DNA of 64,000 nt from Pogona vitticeps (lineage: Eukaryota; Chordata; Lepidosauria; Squamata; Agamidae): NCBI RefSeq assembly GCF_051106095.1, contig NC_135784.1, positions 150,509,428 through 150,573,427 on the forward strand, written 5' to 3'. Below, piece by piece: positions 48,301 through 59,605 of the stretch. The translations under genes were made by a program, and so were the position numbers. Below the pieces are notes generated by a model, which was not told where the DNA came from, made no database searches, and saw nothing but the letters and a program-made list of their open reading frames with translations. The stretch's first letter is position 1. Each line of letters begins with the position of its first letter.

Positions 48301-49329
48301 CCCCAGCCTGCGATGCTTATCAACTCCAGCTCCTCACAGCCCGTGGTGAAGGATTATGGGAGTTGTAGTTCAAACTCAAAGAAGCAGATGGCTCGGCCAC
48401 AGACGCGCGCTCTGGGCAAGAGTGTGGGCTCCAAACCCTCTCCCTTGCTGGCCGCCTCGGCCTATCGCGGGCGGATGGGCCCGCTCCCTCAAGTGGGTTC
48501 CCGCGTCCCCCCCCCCTTTGAGGACGGAGCCTTCCGTTCCCCCCCCCCGCCCGCGACCTAACACGGAGGGCGGGCTCCAGGAAGCCACGCCCCGAAAGGA
48601 GGCGGGCGCCGCCGGCAAAGCCAGCCGGAGGAGGTTGTGCTGACGTGGTTCGTGCGGCTTTCTCCTGCCTCGCGGCAGCCGCGCACCCCGCTCCGTCCCC
48701 GTCCCCTTCCCTTCGCCTTACCGTGTAGTGGATTCGAATCGTGTCGCCCGTCGCCGAGCGCTCCGTGCAGCCGTCGGGGGGCGCCACCTGCAAAGGGAAA
48801 ACGGCCCGAGCTGAGGGCGAGGAAGGCGACGGGACGGACGGACGCTCACCTCCTTCCCCCATCTGTCAAGCGCTCTCTGCAGGGGGAATCTTTTGCAGGT
48901 CCCTCTTCCCCCCCCCCCCCACCGTAGATGCGCTGCCGAGGCCGCCCCGGGTCCCCAGCAGGCACGCGCCCGATGCACGGCGAGACGCGGCGGCTGAGTT
49001 TGCCTCCCCCACCTGGCGAGCCTGCACAGACGGAGGGGAGGACCCCCGCGCCCACTTTGGAGCAGGCAGGTCTTCCTCCTCCTCTTCCTCCGGCCCCATC
49101 CTCCGCTGTCATCTCGGCCGGTGGGAGGCTCCCTCCCTCCCGGCCCCGCTCCACGCCACGCCGCGCTCACCAGGGTTTCCAGCTGCAGCGTCCGGAGCGG
49201 AGTTTCGCTTCGGCTCTCCGGCTCGTCGCCCGCCTCCTGCGCCCGGCTCCCAGCCCCACAGCTCGAGAGGAGGAAGAGGAAGAGGCCGAGGGGGACATGC
49301 GAGCGGTGGGCGCGGCGCCGGGACAGCAT
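42158..49329 (-). CDS. FKBP11: FKBP11, ER membrane FKBP-type prolyl isomerase (complete)
   Basis: Six coding exons (49171-49329, 48722-48787, 45992-46079, 45331-45364, 43775-43845, 42158-42375) give 211 codons in one frame; human is 201. Order along the protein: signal peptide (basic MLSRRRAHR, then [15 protein letters not shown], cleavage likely after ~30); FKBP domain (~55-152) with GRIIDTS, the [19 protein letters not shown] loop and HLAYGKRG; membrane segment ~166-187 ([20 protein letters not shown]); lysine-rich cytosolic tail ending KAKKK, a KxKxx ER-retrieval form. The FKBP12 Trp59 position is Leu, as I recall for human FKBP11, which may weaken isomerase activity. Known: expressed in secretory cells and linked to the unfolded protein response through XBP1. 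The start is the only ATG giving a signal peptide in frame. Confidence 0.96.
43775..43845 (-). CDS. FKBP11: FKBP11 coding exon 5
   Basis: Encodes [20 protein letters not shown] and AVP. Acceptor TTTCTGACAG|AGA, donor CCCAG|GTAGGC. Confidence 0.95.
45331..45364 (-). CDS. FKBP11: FKBP11 coding exon 4 (34-nt microexon)
   Basis: Encodes [10 protein letters not shown] between two split glycine codons. Acceptor CTCATCAG|GC, donor GTGGG|GTAAGT. Too short for ordinary gene prediction. Confidence 0.93.
45992..46079 (-). CDS. FKBP11: FKBP11 coding exon 3
   Basis: Encodes [20 protein letters not shown] and onward to QVIP. Acceptor TTTCTTTGCAG|GGT, donor CCAG|GTAACA, phase 1. Confidence 0.95.
46085..46165 (-). 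repeat. CR1/L2 tail fragment, antisense, in FKBP11 intron 2
   Basis: TTTATTTTATTTACTTTCCGCC..GGGACCCAAGGTG mirrors the sense tails at 56600 and 59540. Confidence 0.5.
46577..46862 (+). repeat. tRNA-derived SINE, near full length, in FKBP11 intron 2
   Basis: A-box-like ATAGCTCAGTGGGTCAGAG, then the shared body with a CAAGCCGCATGGTCCC stretch and the tail AAGTCAGAACTGATCTGACA. Confidence 0.7.
48352..48370 (-). promoter_or_regulatory. ZNF143-like motif ACTACAACTCCCATAATCC
   Basis: Minus-strand match to the ACTACAAyTCCCA core recognised by ZNF143 at the edge of the CpG island. The same core is also scattered in MITE relics here, so it may be transposon-derived. Confidence 0.35.
48641..48648 (+). 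promoter_or_regulatory. UPRE-like site TGACGTGG in FKBP11 intron 2
   Basis: Exact match to the XBP1/ATF6-type core TGACGTGG, 73 bp past the exon 2 donor inside the CpG island. FKBP11 is a known XBP1-responsive gene; function of this copy is inferred. Confidence 0.4.
48722..48787 (-). CDS. FKBP11: FKBP11 coding exon 2
   Basis: Encodes [20 protein letters not shown] and YT. Acceptor CCTTTGCAG|GTG, donor CACTACACG|GTAAGG. Confidence 0.92.
49171..49329 (-). CDS. FKBP11: FKBP11 coding exon 1
   Basis: 53 codons: signal peptide and acidic linker to TLQLETL. Donor ACCCTG|GTGAGC. Confidence 0.93.
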
Positions 49330-49639
49330 GGCGAGGGGAGAAGGGGGTCGCCCGGCCAGTTGGCAGCGGCGGCGTCGTCCAAAGTACGCGCGGCAACTGC
49401 CAGGCGGACACCTAAGGCCCCCGGGGGACGGGGGGGGACGGGACCCCCTGGCGCCGCCCCCTGGCGCCCTCTTCCCCGCCCCAGAGGAGGGGACCGGCGG
49501 GCGAGCCAGCGTGGCCCGCCTCAGAGCAGACGCGGCCGCCACGGGGTCCTCCTCCTCCTCCTCCTCCCGCGGCGGGCCATTCCCAGCCGGGACACGCGTG
49601 ACTCTTTTCGGGAGAAGACCCAAGTGCTGCTGCTGCTGC

Positions 49640-51150
49640 TGCTCAAGGAAATGTAGCTGAAGGTGGTATTTGTGTGAGATAACAAAAAAGGCGGGGAGGG
49701 GAGTCCGGTGGCCGCACTCTCTTGTTATGGTGGAGCAGCCTACGACGAAACATCATCACCACCACCATCATAATCTGAGCTGCGTTACGTGTTTGCGATC
49801 CGACCATGTCTGGGCAGGGTCATCCGGCCGTCTCTACAGGGCCAATGGGCGGGACAGCCTCAATTCAGTTAGGAGAGGGCCGTCGGTCCAGGGGCAGGTG
49901 TGGACCCCAAGCTGCTCTTCCTTCAGCTGAGACGGGAAGAAGGGGGAGCGATCCTAACACACACACCCACACACACCCCTCTCTACCTCTGCCCTCAAAA
50001 CGGGCTGCCCAGCGGCTTTCCAGGCGGCCTGGAGAGCTGCCCAAGGGAAGGGGAGAAAGTCTCCTCACCGTAGCAGATGTTCGCTAGCGTGGCCAGGGCG
50101 TGCTAAGGCTTCTTAGGAAGGGCTCCCCGTCCAGAGAGGCAGCAGCCTGACAGTGGGGCAACCGCCCGGAAGAGACCTGGGGGCCCCTCTGAGGTTTACA
50201 TGGTGGGAGATTTTGGCCCTGGGTTAAGTCTGATGGCAAATGAAAGCCTGCCTTAACTTCTGGCCTCCTCTGCTTATTTTCATTTTGTCTTCTGGTTGGG
50301 AGATCCACCATGCAGTTTGAGAGGTGTTATTTTATAATTAAGTGGCCTGACTTCATCTCGCCACCTAGTCATTTTAAAACTGTCCTGTCCAGTCAGCACC
50401 AGCGCACATGAAGAAATCCAGATATTCACACTGCATTATTAACCTATTTAAGGTAATTACTGGGTTTATTGCCTGTATCAGACCAACCAAAAAGGCACAA
50501 ACACCTGCGAAAGCTTTTGGAAGACTTGTGTGCCTTTTTAGTTGGCCGGCAAATAAGTTATCACCACATTATAAATGTACCAACATGTTTACCCCTGTGT
50601 TTTTATTGTGCCAAATTGGAGCCTGGCCTTGTTTGCGCAGGCCAAGCACCACACTGATAACATCATCATTTACTTTGTTGATCAGACACTTAATCTGTCA
50701 GCTTCATCTTTATTTCTTTGGCTCTTCTGGGCTCCTCATGCTTAGTTCCTAAACCCTGCTACTTCTCCTGGACAGTGCTGCAGACACTTAGACTGTTCTT
50801 TGCTGAGCATTGCTTCCTACTACTTTGATCTTTTCCTGCTTTGACTACAGTTGTTGTCTCTGCCTCTCAGGTCCTCTCTCCTCCATCCAATCTTCTGATG
50901 CCCTCAAATTGTTTATCTCTCTGGTCGTCTCAATTCTCTTAGAGCAGCCTCCCTTGATCTACTGCTGTTCAGATGTGTTGAGATTACAGTCCACATTATC
51001 CCCAGCTGCACAGACATTGCACATTCTCCTCGGTTTCCCATCCCCTTTGCCCCACCCAACCCCCTAGTAAATCCCTCTTTTAAAAACGTCTCTACAGACT
51101 AGCACCAAATATTTTTTGCTTGCTCTCTCTGGTCCCTGCTTGCATCACCT
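49640..51150. other. Upstream flank of FKBP11, no recognised gene
   Basis: GC-rich to about 50.1 kb then ordinary. Contains a short CAT/CAC run (49752-49770) and no exon that I can support. Confidence 0.5.
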
Positions 51151-51162
51151 CTTCCTCTAAAT

Positions 51163-51299
51163 CAGTAATTCACAACCTTGGGTCCTCCAGATGTTCTTGG
51201 ACTACAACTCCCAGAAATCCTGGCCAGCACAGCCAGTAATGGAGGCATCTGGGAATGCGATCCAAGAAGATCTGGGTTACCTAAGGTAGGGAACCACTC
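51163..51299. mobile_element. hAT-like MITE, copy B (137 bp)
   Basis: Same palindromic structure as copies A and C; 8-bp flanks CTCTAAAT (51155-51162) and CTATAAAT (51300-51307) differ at one base. Confidence 0.75.
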
Positions 51300-51699
51300 C
51301 TATAAATCTATTAAAATTCTGCTGTGCCCAAAAACAAGTATCTTATCCTCTTTTGCTGCTCCTTGTATGTGGAATTGTCTGCCTAAGGATGTAAGTGGTG
51401 TCATCATGACTCTCTCCTTCCATATTTCTTCTCAAAAGCAACACATATGTCCTTTGGTTTATGATCTACTCATTTTTCTTTCCTTGCCAACTTAGTAGTC
51501 TGCTTATTCACGGGTGGTAGAAGAGGCCATACCATGGAGGAGTTGCAGCTGTCCGTCCTATGAGCCTCTAGATGCAGATTGGAATAGGGTGCCATCTTGT
51601 CTTTCTGTCTCAGCTTTAGAAAGAAAAATACAGTAAGTGGATTTTTGATCAAATGAAGCCTGAACTCTTTCCAGAAGCATATACTGTATATATATATAT

Positions 51700-51895
51700 T
51701 GGAACTGGGGCTGTCATACTTTGGCCGCATCCTGAGAAGATTAGAACAGAAAATAATTCTGGGAAAAGTTGAAGGCAACAAGAGGAAGCCCAAATAAGAG
51801 TTGGATTGACTTACAGGAGCTGAGCAGGATTATTGTTTACATAACTTTTTGAAAGTCAGTAATTCAGAGAGGCTGATGGCACTTAACAACAATTA
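51700..51895 (+). repeat. RTE-tail-derived repeat (SINE-like)
   Basis: Frame pieces (TTTGGCCGCATCCTGAGAAG, then GGAAGCCC) and the end GGCACTTAACAACAATTAAA resemble an RTE C-terminus and 3' end, diverged from the BovB copies here. Confidence 0.5.
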
Positions 51896-52214
51896 AACTG
51901 GTTCTCAGATCTTTTGGCATTGTACTCTCCTTTTGATTTTTGAGAAACCCACATATGCCCCATCTCTCCTTTGCCAACAATTTCAATCTCCAAATTTTAA
52001 ATCCTTGATTTAAAAAAAAGATAAACACAAAAATTATTGTGAATTGAAAAGCAGCACAAAGATTTCTGACATCACTTGCCACCACTTCAGACTTCCCTAT
52101 TTATTCTAAATTTAATTGCTGGGAGAACAGTGTATTTTTCCAGGAACTAAATTTTTGGCAAATATGGCTGTTGTAATGCAAAGTATTTGGAGGTAGATTA
52201 ATCTGATGGGCAAT

Positions 52215-52901
52215 TAGCTTCACATTAGCAGGGCAAGAGCAAAGGCTAATAGAGTTTTATCAAGAGAACAAGCTGGTCATCACAAACACTCTTTTCCAAC
52301 AACACAAGAGGCGACTCTATACATGGACATCACCAGATAGGCAATACCGGAATCAGATTGATTATGTTCTCTGCAGCCAACATGGAGAAGCTCTATAAAG
52401 TCAGCAAAAACAAGACCTGGAGCTGATTGTGTCTCTGATCATCAGCTTCTTATAACAAAAGTCAAGCTTAAACTGAAGAAAGTAGGAAAAACCACTGGGC
52501 TACTCAGGTATAATCTAAACCAAATTCCTTATGAATACACAATGAAAGTGAAGAACAGATTTAAGGAACTAGATTTGGTAGACAGAGTGCCCGAAGAACA
52601 ATGGATTGTAACATTGTACCTAAGACAGCAACAAAAACCCATCCCAAAGAAAAAGAAATGCAAGAAAGCAATGTGGCTGTCCACCAAGGCCTTACAAATA
52701 GCAGAGAAGAGAAGGGAAACAAAATGCCAGGGAGATAGGGAAAGTTACAGAAAATGGAATGCAGACTTCCAAAGAGTAGCAAGGAGAGACAAGAGGGCCT
52801 TAAATGAACAGTACAAAGATATAGAGGAAAATAATAGAAAGGGAAAAACATCTGTTCAAGAAAATCGGAGATATTAAAGGAACTTTTTGTGCAAAGATGG
52901 A
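52215..52901 (+). mobile_element. BovB (RTE) LINE, 5' part of the interrupted copy
   Basis: Encodes the end of the endonuclease domain (ENKLVITNTLFQQHKRRLYT and WTSPDRQYRNQIDYVLCSQ) and the linker (KKKKCKKAMWLSTKALQIAE, QRVARRDKRALNEQYKDIEE). Several stops and frame changes make it non-functional. It breaks off at ...GTFCAKMD, exactly where the copy at 54741 resumes. Confidence 0.85.
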
Positions 52902-53619
52902 TTGCATAGTTGAGAGACTATGATAACGTACTCTGAATAGAAGACTTGGAACAGTATCTAGTGTGCCTGAGACGGCCAATTCGAGAGTGACAATTCCTTC
53001 CACGTACATGCAGTAACAACACAGTAAATAGCTGACAATTTGCAATCCCTGCACAACACTCAAAATCTGCTCTAATAGATGGCTACCTCACTCTGTTTAA
53101 AGGTAGGACTGAATCTGGCAATATATGAAAATGGGTCTAGAACAACATTTTTGCATACAGACTCTCTTTCTCAGAGACATATGGCTACAATAAGTATACT
53201 CCCTCTGAGCACAGACAGCGATCTCAGCTGGCATTACAGATTCTTTCACTTACGTGATTGACTGGAGTGCAGAAATGCAACACACGCTCAACTACAATAT
53301 TATAGCCACTTTGGTCCTTTGTTGGGAGAAATGTGGCATATTAATAAAACTAAGTACTTTTATTAAATAAATAAACAAACTAATAATATTCTCCAGCCAT
53401 ATGGAACAAAAAGAGCTTGGAAACTCAGGCATGTGCTTTTGCACATAGTTTCACTTGACCTACTATTAAAGCTGTCACAGAAAGCAAACATTCTGATTTC
53501 TTACTTGCTGGGACTCTTGCCAGCCTGTCACCTTGAGGGCTGTGTCCCAGGAATACAGAATTACTGCAAGGGATGAAGAAATGAATGTTGATCCTGATGG
53601 TCATTTGGATGGTCTAAAC

Positions 53620-53755
53620 CAGCGGGTGCCAACCCTGGATCCCCAGATATTCTTGAACCAAAATTCCCAGAAGCCTTCACCACTAGCTGTGCTGGCCAGG
53701 ATTTCTGGGAGTTGTAGTCCAAGAACAACTGGGGACCCAACATTGAGAAACACTG
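53620..53755. mobile_element. hAT-like MITE, copy C (136 bp)
   Basis: Flanked by a perfect 8-bp duplication, GTCTAAAC (53612-53619 and 53756-53763), with palindromic ends CAGCGGGTGCC.. and ..AGAAACACTG. Best-preserved boundaries of the three copies. Confidence 0.85.
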
Positions 53756-54370
53756 GTCTAAACATAACAAAGATTTTGTTCAATCTTCTTTGTGTGAATC
53801 TTTACATTCCTAGGAAAAAAGTGTTCTACGTTTAATAATGCCCCAGTGTTGCATGTTTCTGCCACTGATTAATGACCAATTTGTTTGCTGGAGAAATTTT
53901 AGTGATTATTTTCCTAAGTATTAACATTTTCAGTTGATCCTGGTTTTTAATGCATAGTTTCTCATGGTGTTGTTTCATTGTTGTTTTATAATTTTTTTGT
54001 AAATGGTTTTATTCTGTAATCTGTATGCAAACTTCTTTGAATTTGGTTCTAAGAGTTGTAGAAAGATGTTTGTAAATAAATAAATTGTCTTGATTTCAAA
54101 ACCACCCAGGGTAGTGGAAATGGCTTTTGCAATAACTTGTTAATGCCTTATGTTTTTCAGTGGCCACAACCCTGTATATGTCCCTGATTTCTGAGGTGCC
54201 AACAGTTTTAAGTATCTGAGTATCCAGCCTCTGATGCTTCATTCTACTCTAAAGAGTTGCTCCCCGCCCCTCCCTGATACAGAGGAGATGATTGTTTCTT
54301 TTGGCCTGCCTTCCTCCAAGCATCTCCTCTACCACCTCTCCAGCTGGACCAGGGAAGGCTTGGAGAATTG

Positions 54371-54730
54371 TTGTTATTTAGTCATTAAGCTGTGTTTTTC
54401 ATGGCCACATAAACCAGAGCATGCCCTCCTGTCTTCCACTGCCTCCTGGAGTCAGGTCAAATCCATGTTGGTAGCTTCGATGACACTGTCCAACCATCTC
54501 GTCCGCTGTCATCCCCTTCTCCTCTTGCCCTCAAACTTTCCTAACATCAGGGCCTTTTCCGAGTCTTCTCTTCTCATGATATGACCGAAGTATTTGAGCC
54601 TCAGCTTCAGGATCTGTCCTGCCAGTGAGCGCTCAGGGTTGATTTCCTTCAGAATGGATGGTCCACCTTCCACTTCCATACATCACTCTGTGGACCTTTG
54701 TTGGCAAGGTGATGTCTCTGCTTTTTAAGG
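54371..54730 (-). repeat. BovB LINE 3' end, antisense
   Basis: Reverse reading gives the LKSRDITLP-like region through to the 3' tail at 54371 (TTGTTATTTAGTC). It abuts the sense BovB at 54741 head to head. Confidence 0.8.
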
Positions 54731-54740
54731 AAAATTTCTT

Positions 54741-55972
54741 GCAAAGATGGACTTATAAAGGGCAAAAATGATAGGGACCTATCAGAAACAGAAGACATAA
54801 AGAAGAATACACAGAGGAATCATACCAGAAAGATCTGGATGTCCCGAACAACTCAGATAGTGTGGTTGCTGACCCTGAGCCAGACATCCTGGAGAGTGAA
54901 ATCAAGTGGGCCTTAGAAAGCTTGTCTAACAACAAGGCCAGTGGAGGTGATGGCATTCCAGTTGAACTATTTAAAATCTTAAAAGATGATGCTGTTAAGG
55001 TGCTACATTCAATATGCCAGCAAGTTTGGAAAACTCAGCAGTGGCCAGAGGACTGGAAAAGATCAGTCTACATCCCAGTCCCAAAGAAGGGCAGTGCCAA
55101 AGATTGCTCCAACCACCATACAATTGCATTTATTTCACACACTAGCAAGGTTATGCTCAAAATCCTGCAAGGTAGGCTTTAGCAGTATGTGGACCGAGAA
55201 CTCCCAGAAGTACAAGCTGGATTTCGAAGGGGCAGAGGAACTTGAGCCCAAATTGCCAACATGCGCTGGATTGTAGAGAAAGCCACAGAGTTCCAGAAAA
55301 ACATCTGCTTCTACTTCATTGACTACGCAAAAGCCTTTGACTGTGTGGACCACAGCAAACTATGGCAAGTTCTTAAAGAAATGGGAGTGCCTGACCACCT
55401 TATCATTCTCCTGATAATCCCATACGTGGGACAGGAAGCAACAGTTAGAACTGGATACGGATCAACTGATTTGTTCAAAATTGGGAAAGGAGTACGACAA
55501 GGCTGTATATTGTCTCCCTCCTTATTTAACTTATATGCAGAATACATCATGCAAAAGGCAGGACTGGAGGAATCCCAAAACGGAATTAAGATTGCCAGAA
55601 GAAATATCAGCAGCCTCAGAGATGCAGATGATACCACTCTGATGGCAGAAAGTGAGAAGGAATTAAAGAACCTCTTAATGAGGGTGAAAGAGGAGAGTGC
55701 AAAAAATAGTCTGAAGCTCAACATAAAAAAAGCTAAGATCATGGCCACTGGTCCCATCACCTCCTGGCAAATAGAAGGGGAAGATATAGAGGCAGTGTCA
55801 GATTTTACCTTTCTGGGCTCCATGATCACTGCAGATGGTGACAGCAGCCATGAAATTAAAAGAAGCGTACTTCTTGGGAGGAAAGCGATTACAAACCTCG
55901 ACAGCATCTTAAAAAGCAGAGACATCACCTTGCCAACAAAGGTGTGCATAGTCAAAGCTTGGAGAATAGCTG
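54741..55972 (+). mobile_element. BovB (RTE) LINE, reverse transcriptase part
   Basis: Encodes ESEIKWALESLSNNKASGGD, then RT motifs: FIDYAKAFDCVDH (motif A), GVRQGCILSPSLFNLYAEYI (motif B) and LRDADDTTLMAES (motif C; the Tyr before ADD is Asp), to LKSRDITLPTK. In-frame stops occur, e.g. CAG to TAG at 55180-55182 and a TGA in GRGT*AQIAN near 55243. The 3' end is missing after about 55972. Confidence 0.9.
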
Positions 55973-55999
55973 TCAGGAAAGGCTTGTCTCTTGCCTTTT

Positions 56000-58250
56000 A
56001 ATGCTCTGATTTCCTTCCTGCACCTATTGTTAGACTGATTTTTCTTTGGAAAGCCCATCAGTATCATAGAATAATAGGGCTGGGAGGGAGAAAGACATGA
56101 GAAAGGTAGTCTATAAATAAAATAGCCACACAAATAACACACACACACACCCTGGTCCCTTTCTGAACTTTGCCTCTTTCTCACCTTTCTAAGGAGCAGA
56201 CTTGGCCACTGTCTCTCCATCCCTTCTGTTGCAGCAGATGCTCATCAGCGAGAATTTAAAGGGGACCTGATGCTGTGGATTCCCCCGGTGCTTGGTTCCA
56301 AAGCTGAACTTGTGGAATTTACCCATTCAGGTTTGGAGCAAAATGGGAATAGAGTTGTATAGTGTGTGTTTAGTGGGGCATCCTCACGGGTACGAACACA
56401 TCGGATTGCAGATCCAAGAACAAATAAATGATGCCGATGATTCTTCAGTTGTACAGTTTTATTATACAGCATAGCCTCCTTTCTCATCATCATACAATCT
56501 TGAGTTCCTTCAGAAAAAGGATGAAGTGAAAAGATGTTAATCACCGTTGTGTATTCATTGTTTTCAACTTTGGTTTTTTTTTTTCTTTCACTGCTGTAAG
56601 CAGCCTTGGGTCCTTTTCAAGGAGGAAGATGGGGTACAAATGTTTTAAATAAGTCAATAACATAAATAAACCCAGCAATAAAGACTAAAGAGGACACATG
56701 GAGCTGGTATACCAGTGACCATGGAAAACCTGTATAAGCTTCTGCATTCCTCTTCCATATTTATAGATTTGAAATAAAGTACAGTACAAGTATTAGATCA
56801 ATGTGCACACTAAGGATTTAATGTGCCTGAATTATTTCCTTGCTATAGGTAGCCTTTGGTTTTTGTAAAAAATAATAAACTAAATGCTGCATCACTGGCA
56901 AAACAAACCCATGGGGCCATTAGGTAGTTGGAGGATGTCACTGTTGGATGTATTACAACCTACAAATAAGGGCTTTAAGAGGGACTTTTCTGGACTGGGG
57001 TTGAATATTAGTCAACTCAGGCTGCCGACACACAAGAGAAATGCTCCCCCTGCTTTCTTGCATCTTCTGCTTCCTGTATAATCGCACATTGTAGTCACGT
57101 GGCATATATCCTGTGATAGTGGTCCATAGTATGTTTTTAAACTGTTCCGCTTTTTGGGGAGTGAATGTGGTACATTTGTCTACACCTCTTGAGCAAGACA
57201 TATCCCCTTTCTTTTCTTGGGCCTTTCTCTGTTCGCCCTTCCTTTTTTAAAAAATGTGTGAGTACATCGCTGTGTCAGCAAAATGCCCTTGCTAGCCACG
57301 TACTAATCTGGGCCATTTCTTCCTATTTCTGTGCTTTGTTACCCTCTGTGGAGGAGAACCCACAGCACACTGCACTGGCAATCAAATGACAGTAGAGGAA
57401 CTGATGCTTCGTATTTGACAGAAGTATACCAACGTGCCAACATTCCCATCTGAAAATTAATACTATACAAAAAAAATTTAAGGGAGTTGAATGACAGTGG
57501 GTGAGGGAGAGAGGACTGCAAGCCAGATGCATAGGAAATGAATTGGTTTTGGAGTACACACTCAACGGGATGTCAGTTGTGCTGTGTGATGAAATGTGGA
57601 ACAGACTGAGTAGTAGCTTCCAAGCAGATAGATTTGATGCAGAGATAGCATGGAGAATCAATACTGGCCTTGTTTCATCTGAACCTTTAAAAAGAGGTCA
57701 AAATTCACGAGAAGTAAGTCAGAAACATTTTGCTGGTGTGACCGCAGCCTCGGTTGCATCTCTACTGCAGATTCCCCTCACACAGACCTTTTTCCAGTCA
57801 CGATTCTTTCAGTGTTAGCAACGGAGCCTGTCAGGACAGTTAGATAAAGTGAAGTGTTCTGTCAGTTATGTAAGCAGTCAATTAGTAATGAAGCTAGTTA
57901 ACCAGTTAAGCTCAGTGATGTAACAAGTTAACAATTTCTCCCACAATATGATGTTTGTTTTTATCTACTGTATGAAGAACTGCAAGTAAACAGAAATAAT
58001 TGTGTTCCTTCTCAGTACTAGAGTCTCTGAATGAATTTATTAAGACTGTAAGTGCCAGTTGAAGTAAACTAACAAATAAGAGGAGGTCTACTGAGGGAGA
58101 CTTGTAGCTCAATCTGCACTGTAGGTTTCTGCCTGAACCAGTTTTATCGATCACAGGAAATTTATTTTAATGTTATAAAGCCACACTCAACTCTTCACAC
58201 ACTCTGCTCCCACCCCCAAGAATCACTGTTACCTAAAGAGAAACATATAG
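56000..58250. other. Intergenic DNA with CR1/L2 tail fragment
   Basis: A sense CR1/L2 3' tail lies at about 56560-56690 (GCAGCCTTGGGTCCTTTTCA). No exon was recognised elsewhere. Confidence 0.5.
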
Positions 58251-58254
58251 AGAA

Positions 58255-58470
58255 TCAGTTCAGTGCATGGGGTTAGAGCACTGGATTTAGATTTGGGAGA
58301 GGCAGGCTCAAGCCCTCACTGAGCCATGAAGCTCAGTGGGTGATCCTGGGCCGATCCTTCCTTAGGGGTCTGACCTACTGCACTGTGAGGTCAGAATTGG
58401 GAGAACCATGAATGCTGTCTCGAACCCTTTGGAGCTAAAACAAAATATAAGCAAAACCAACTCTTGGGGC
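58255..58470 (+). repeat. tRNA-like SINE, different family
   Basis: GGTTAGAGCACTGG (A-box-like region) and CAGGCTCAAGCCC, then GATCCTGGGCCGATCC and AACCCTTTGGAGCTAAAA. It lacks the tail of the other SINEs. Confidence 0.45.
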
Positions 58471-59369
58471 AGATGGTGGCCAAGCAATGCCTTATTATTC
58501 TGTGATGCCTGGAAGTTTGCCCGAAGCCTTGCTTAGAGCAGTTTTGGAGCTCCTGCTTCAGTTTGTGGTTGAGCCCAAGGAATGCACTGGATCCTTGGGC
58601 TCCCTACACCTCCACTCCGTTTTATAACTTTAGATCTTGTAAGGGTACATTCAGAGGGGAAGAAATGTAGGGTTTGCACTCCCTGGTGTCCCTTCGAGGC
58701 AATGAGGGAGAAAGCAGGGCCTTGCAAATGTCACTGGGGTGCATGGAGGACAACTGAAAAGCCACAGCCGCCCATCCCTGCTTGATGAAGTTTGCCCTCA
58801 GGAAAGGTTTTGGGAGTTTGCAGGGTCAGCCCACAAAAATTTTCTGTGACAATTCCTTACAATGAGAAATAACAGGACCTTTTGGGTGGTGTTCTCCAGT
58901 GAAAGTCTCTACCCTTGTAAACCAGTTTGCTAATTTTAATTCAGAAGCAGGGTTGGAATTAAAGATAAACCCAAATGCTGCCCATTTGCACCACTTGAAG
59001 GCCACCGGCAGTTATACATAGACCAACAACCTCTTCAGCAATTGTTTGTGGGTGCACAGCGCATGAGAGCAAGGTATCCACCCCGCTCACCTCAGGGGCA
59101 GCTAGGGGTCATTTCTCTTTTACCTCAAAGCAAATAGGGAGGGTGCTGGAAGCGATGCCCCACCTGGTCCTGTTGCGATGAGACAGAGGGAGGCCACTGG
59201 CAAGCCAGGCCATGCTGTACAGTCCTGCTTGCAGCGGCACCAATTCTTAACCATGCCATTTTGGAATGAATTCATAAATAACCATTGCAAAAAGACTAGC
59301 CAAGTTTTGCAATGAAAACAAACAAGGCGGGGGCATCTGAGAGACAAATAAGCTGTCCTTCTGAAAGCA

Positions 59370-59605
59370 GACAAAGGCCTTTCTCTTCAGACAGGCTTTC
59401 CCTCAGGGAATGGTTGCCTGAGTGCATTTTTTAAATGGATGGTTGTGCCTTTTTACAGGTTTTTAGTGTAGTGTTTGTTTGATCCTTTTTAGTATTTGTA
59501 TACTTACTGTTTTAGCTTTAAACATTGTCTTTTAATGATGTAAACCATCTTGGGTCCTTTTTAAGGAGAAAAGTGAGGTAAAATATTATTTATTAAACAA
59601 ACAAG
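59370..59605 (+). repeat. CR1/L2-type LINE 3' end, sense
   Basis: Ends TAAACCATCTTGGGTCC..AAGGAGAAAAGTGAGGTAAA then an A/T-rich tail, the sense form of the antisense copies at 24019 and 27132. Confidence 0.6.

Larger units (their letters stand above)
48380..49620. promoter_or_regulatory. CpG island over FKBP11 exons 1-2 and promoter
   Basis: Very high GC and CpG over about 1.2 kb including both first exons and the 383-bp intron 1. No TATA box was seen upstream of the ATG, fitting a CpG-island promoter. Confidence 0.75.
52902..54740. other. 1.84-kb segment interrupting the BovB
   Basis: Lies between two copies of GCAAAGATGGA (52891-52901, 54741-54751). Contains hAT-like MITE copy C, a sense CR1/L2-like tail (about 54000-54090) and an antisense BovB 3' end (54371-54730). 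Confidence 0.55.

Noticed and set aside
48718-49623. 301-codon minus-strand frame over the FKBP11 island
   Set aside because: It reads through FKBP11 exon 1 into intron 1; only the part from 49329 to 49171 matches the protein family. The rest is GC-rich chance frame.
55323-55955. 210-codon minus-strand frame
   Set aside because: Shadow of the BovB reverse transcriptase frame on the opposite strand; a similar shadow exists at 60804-61289.
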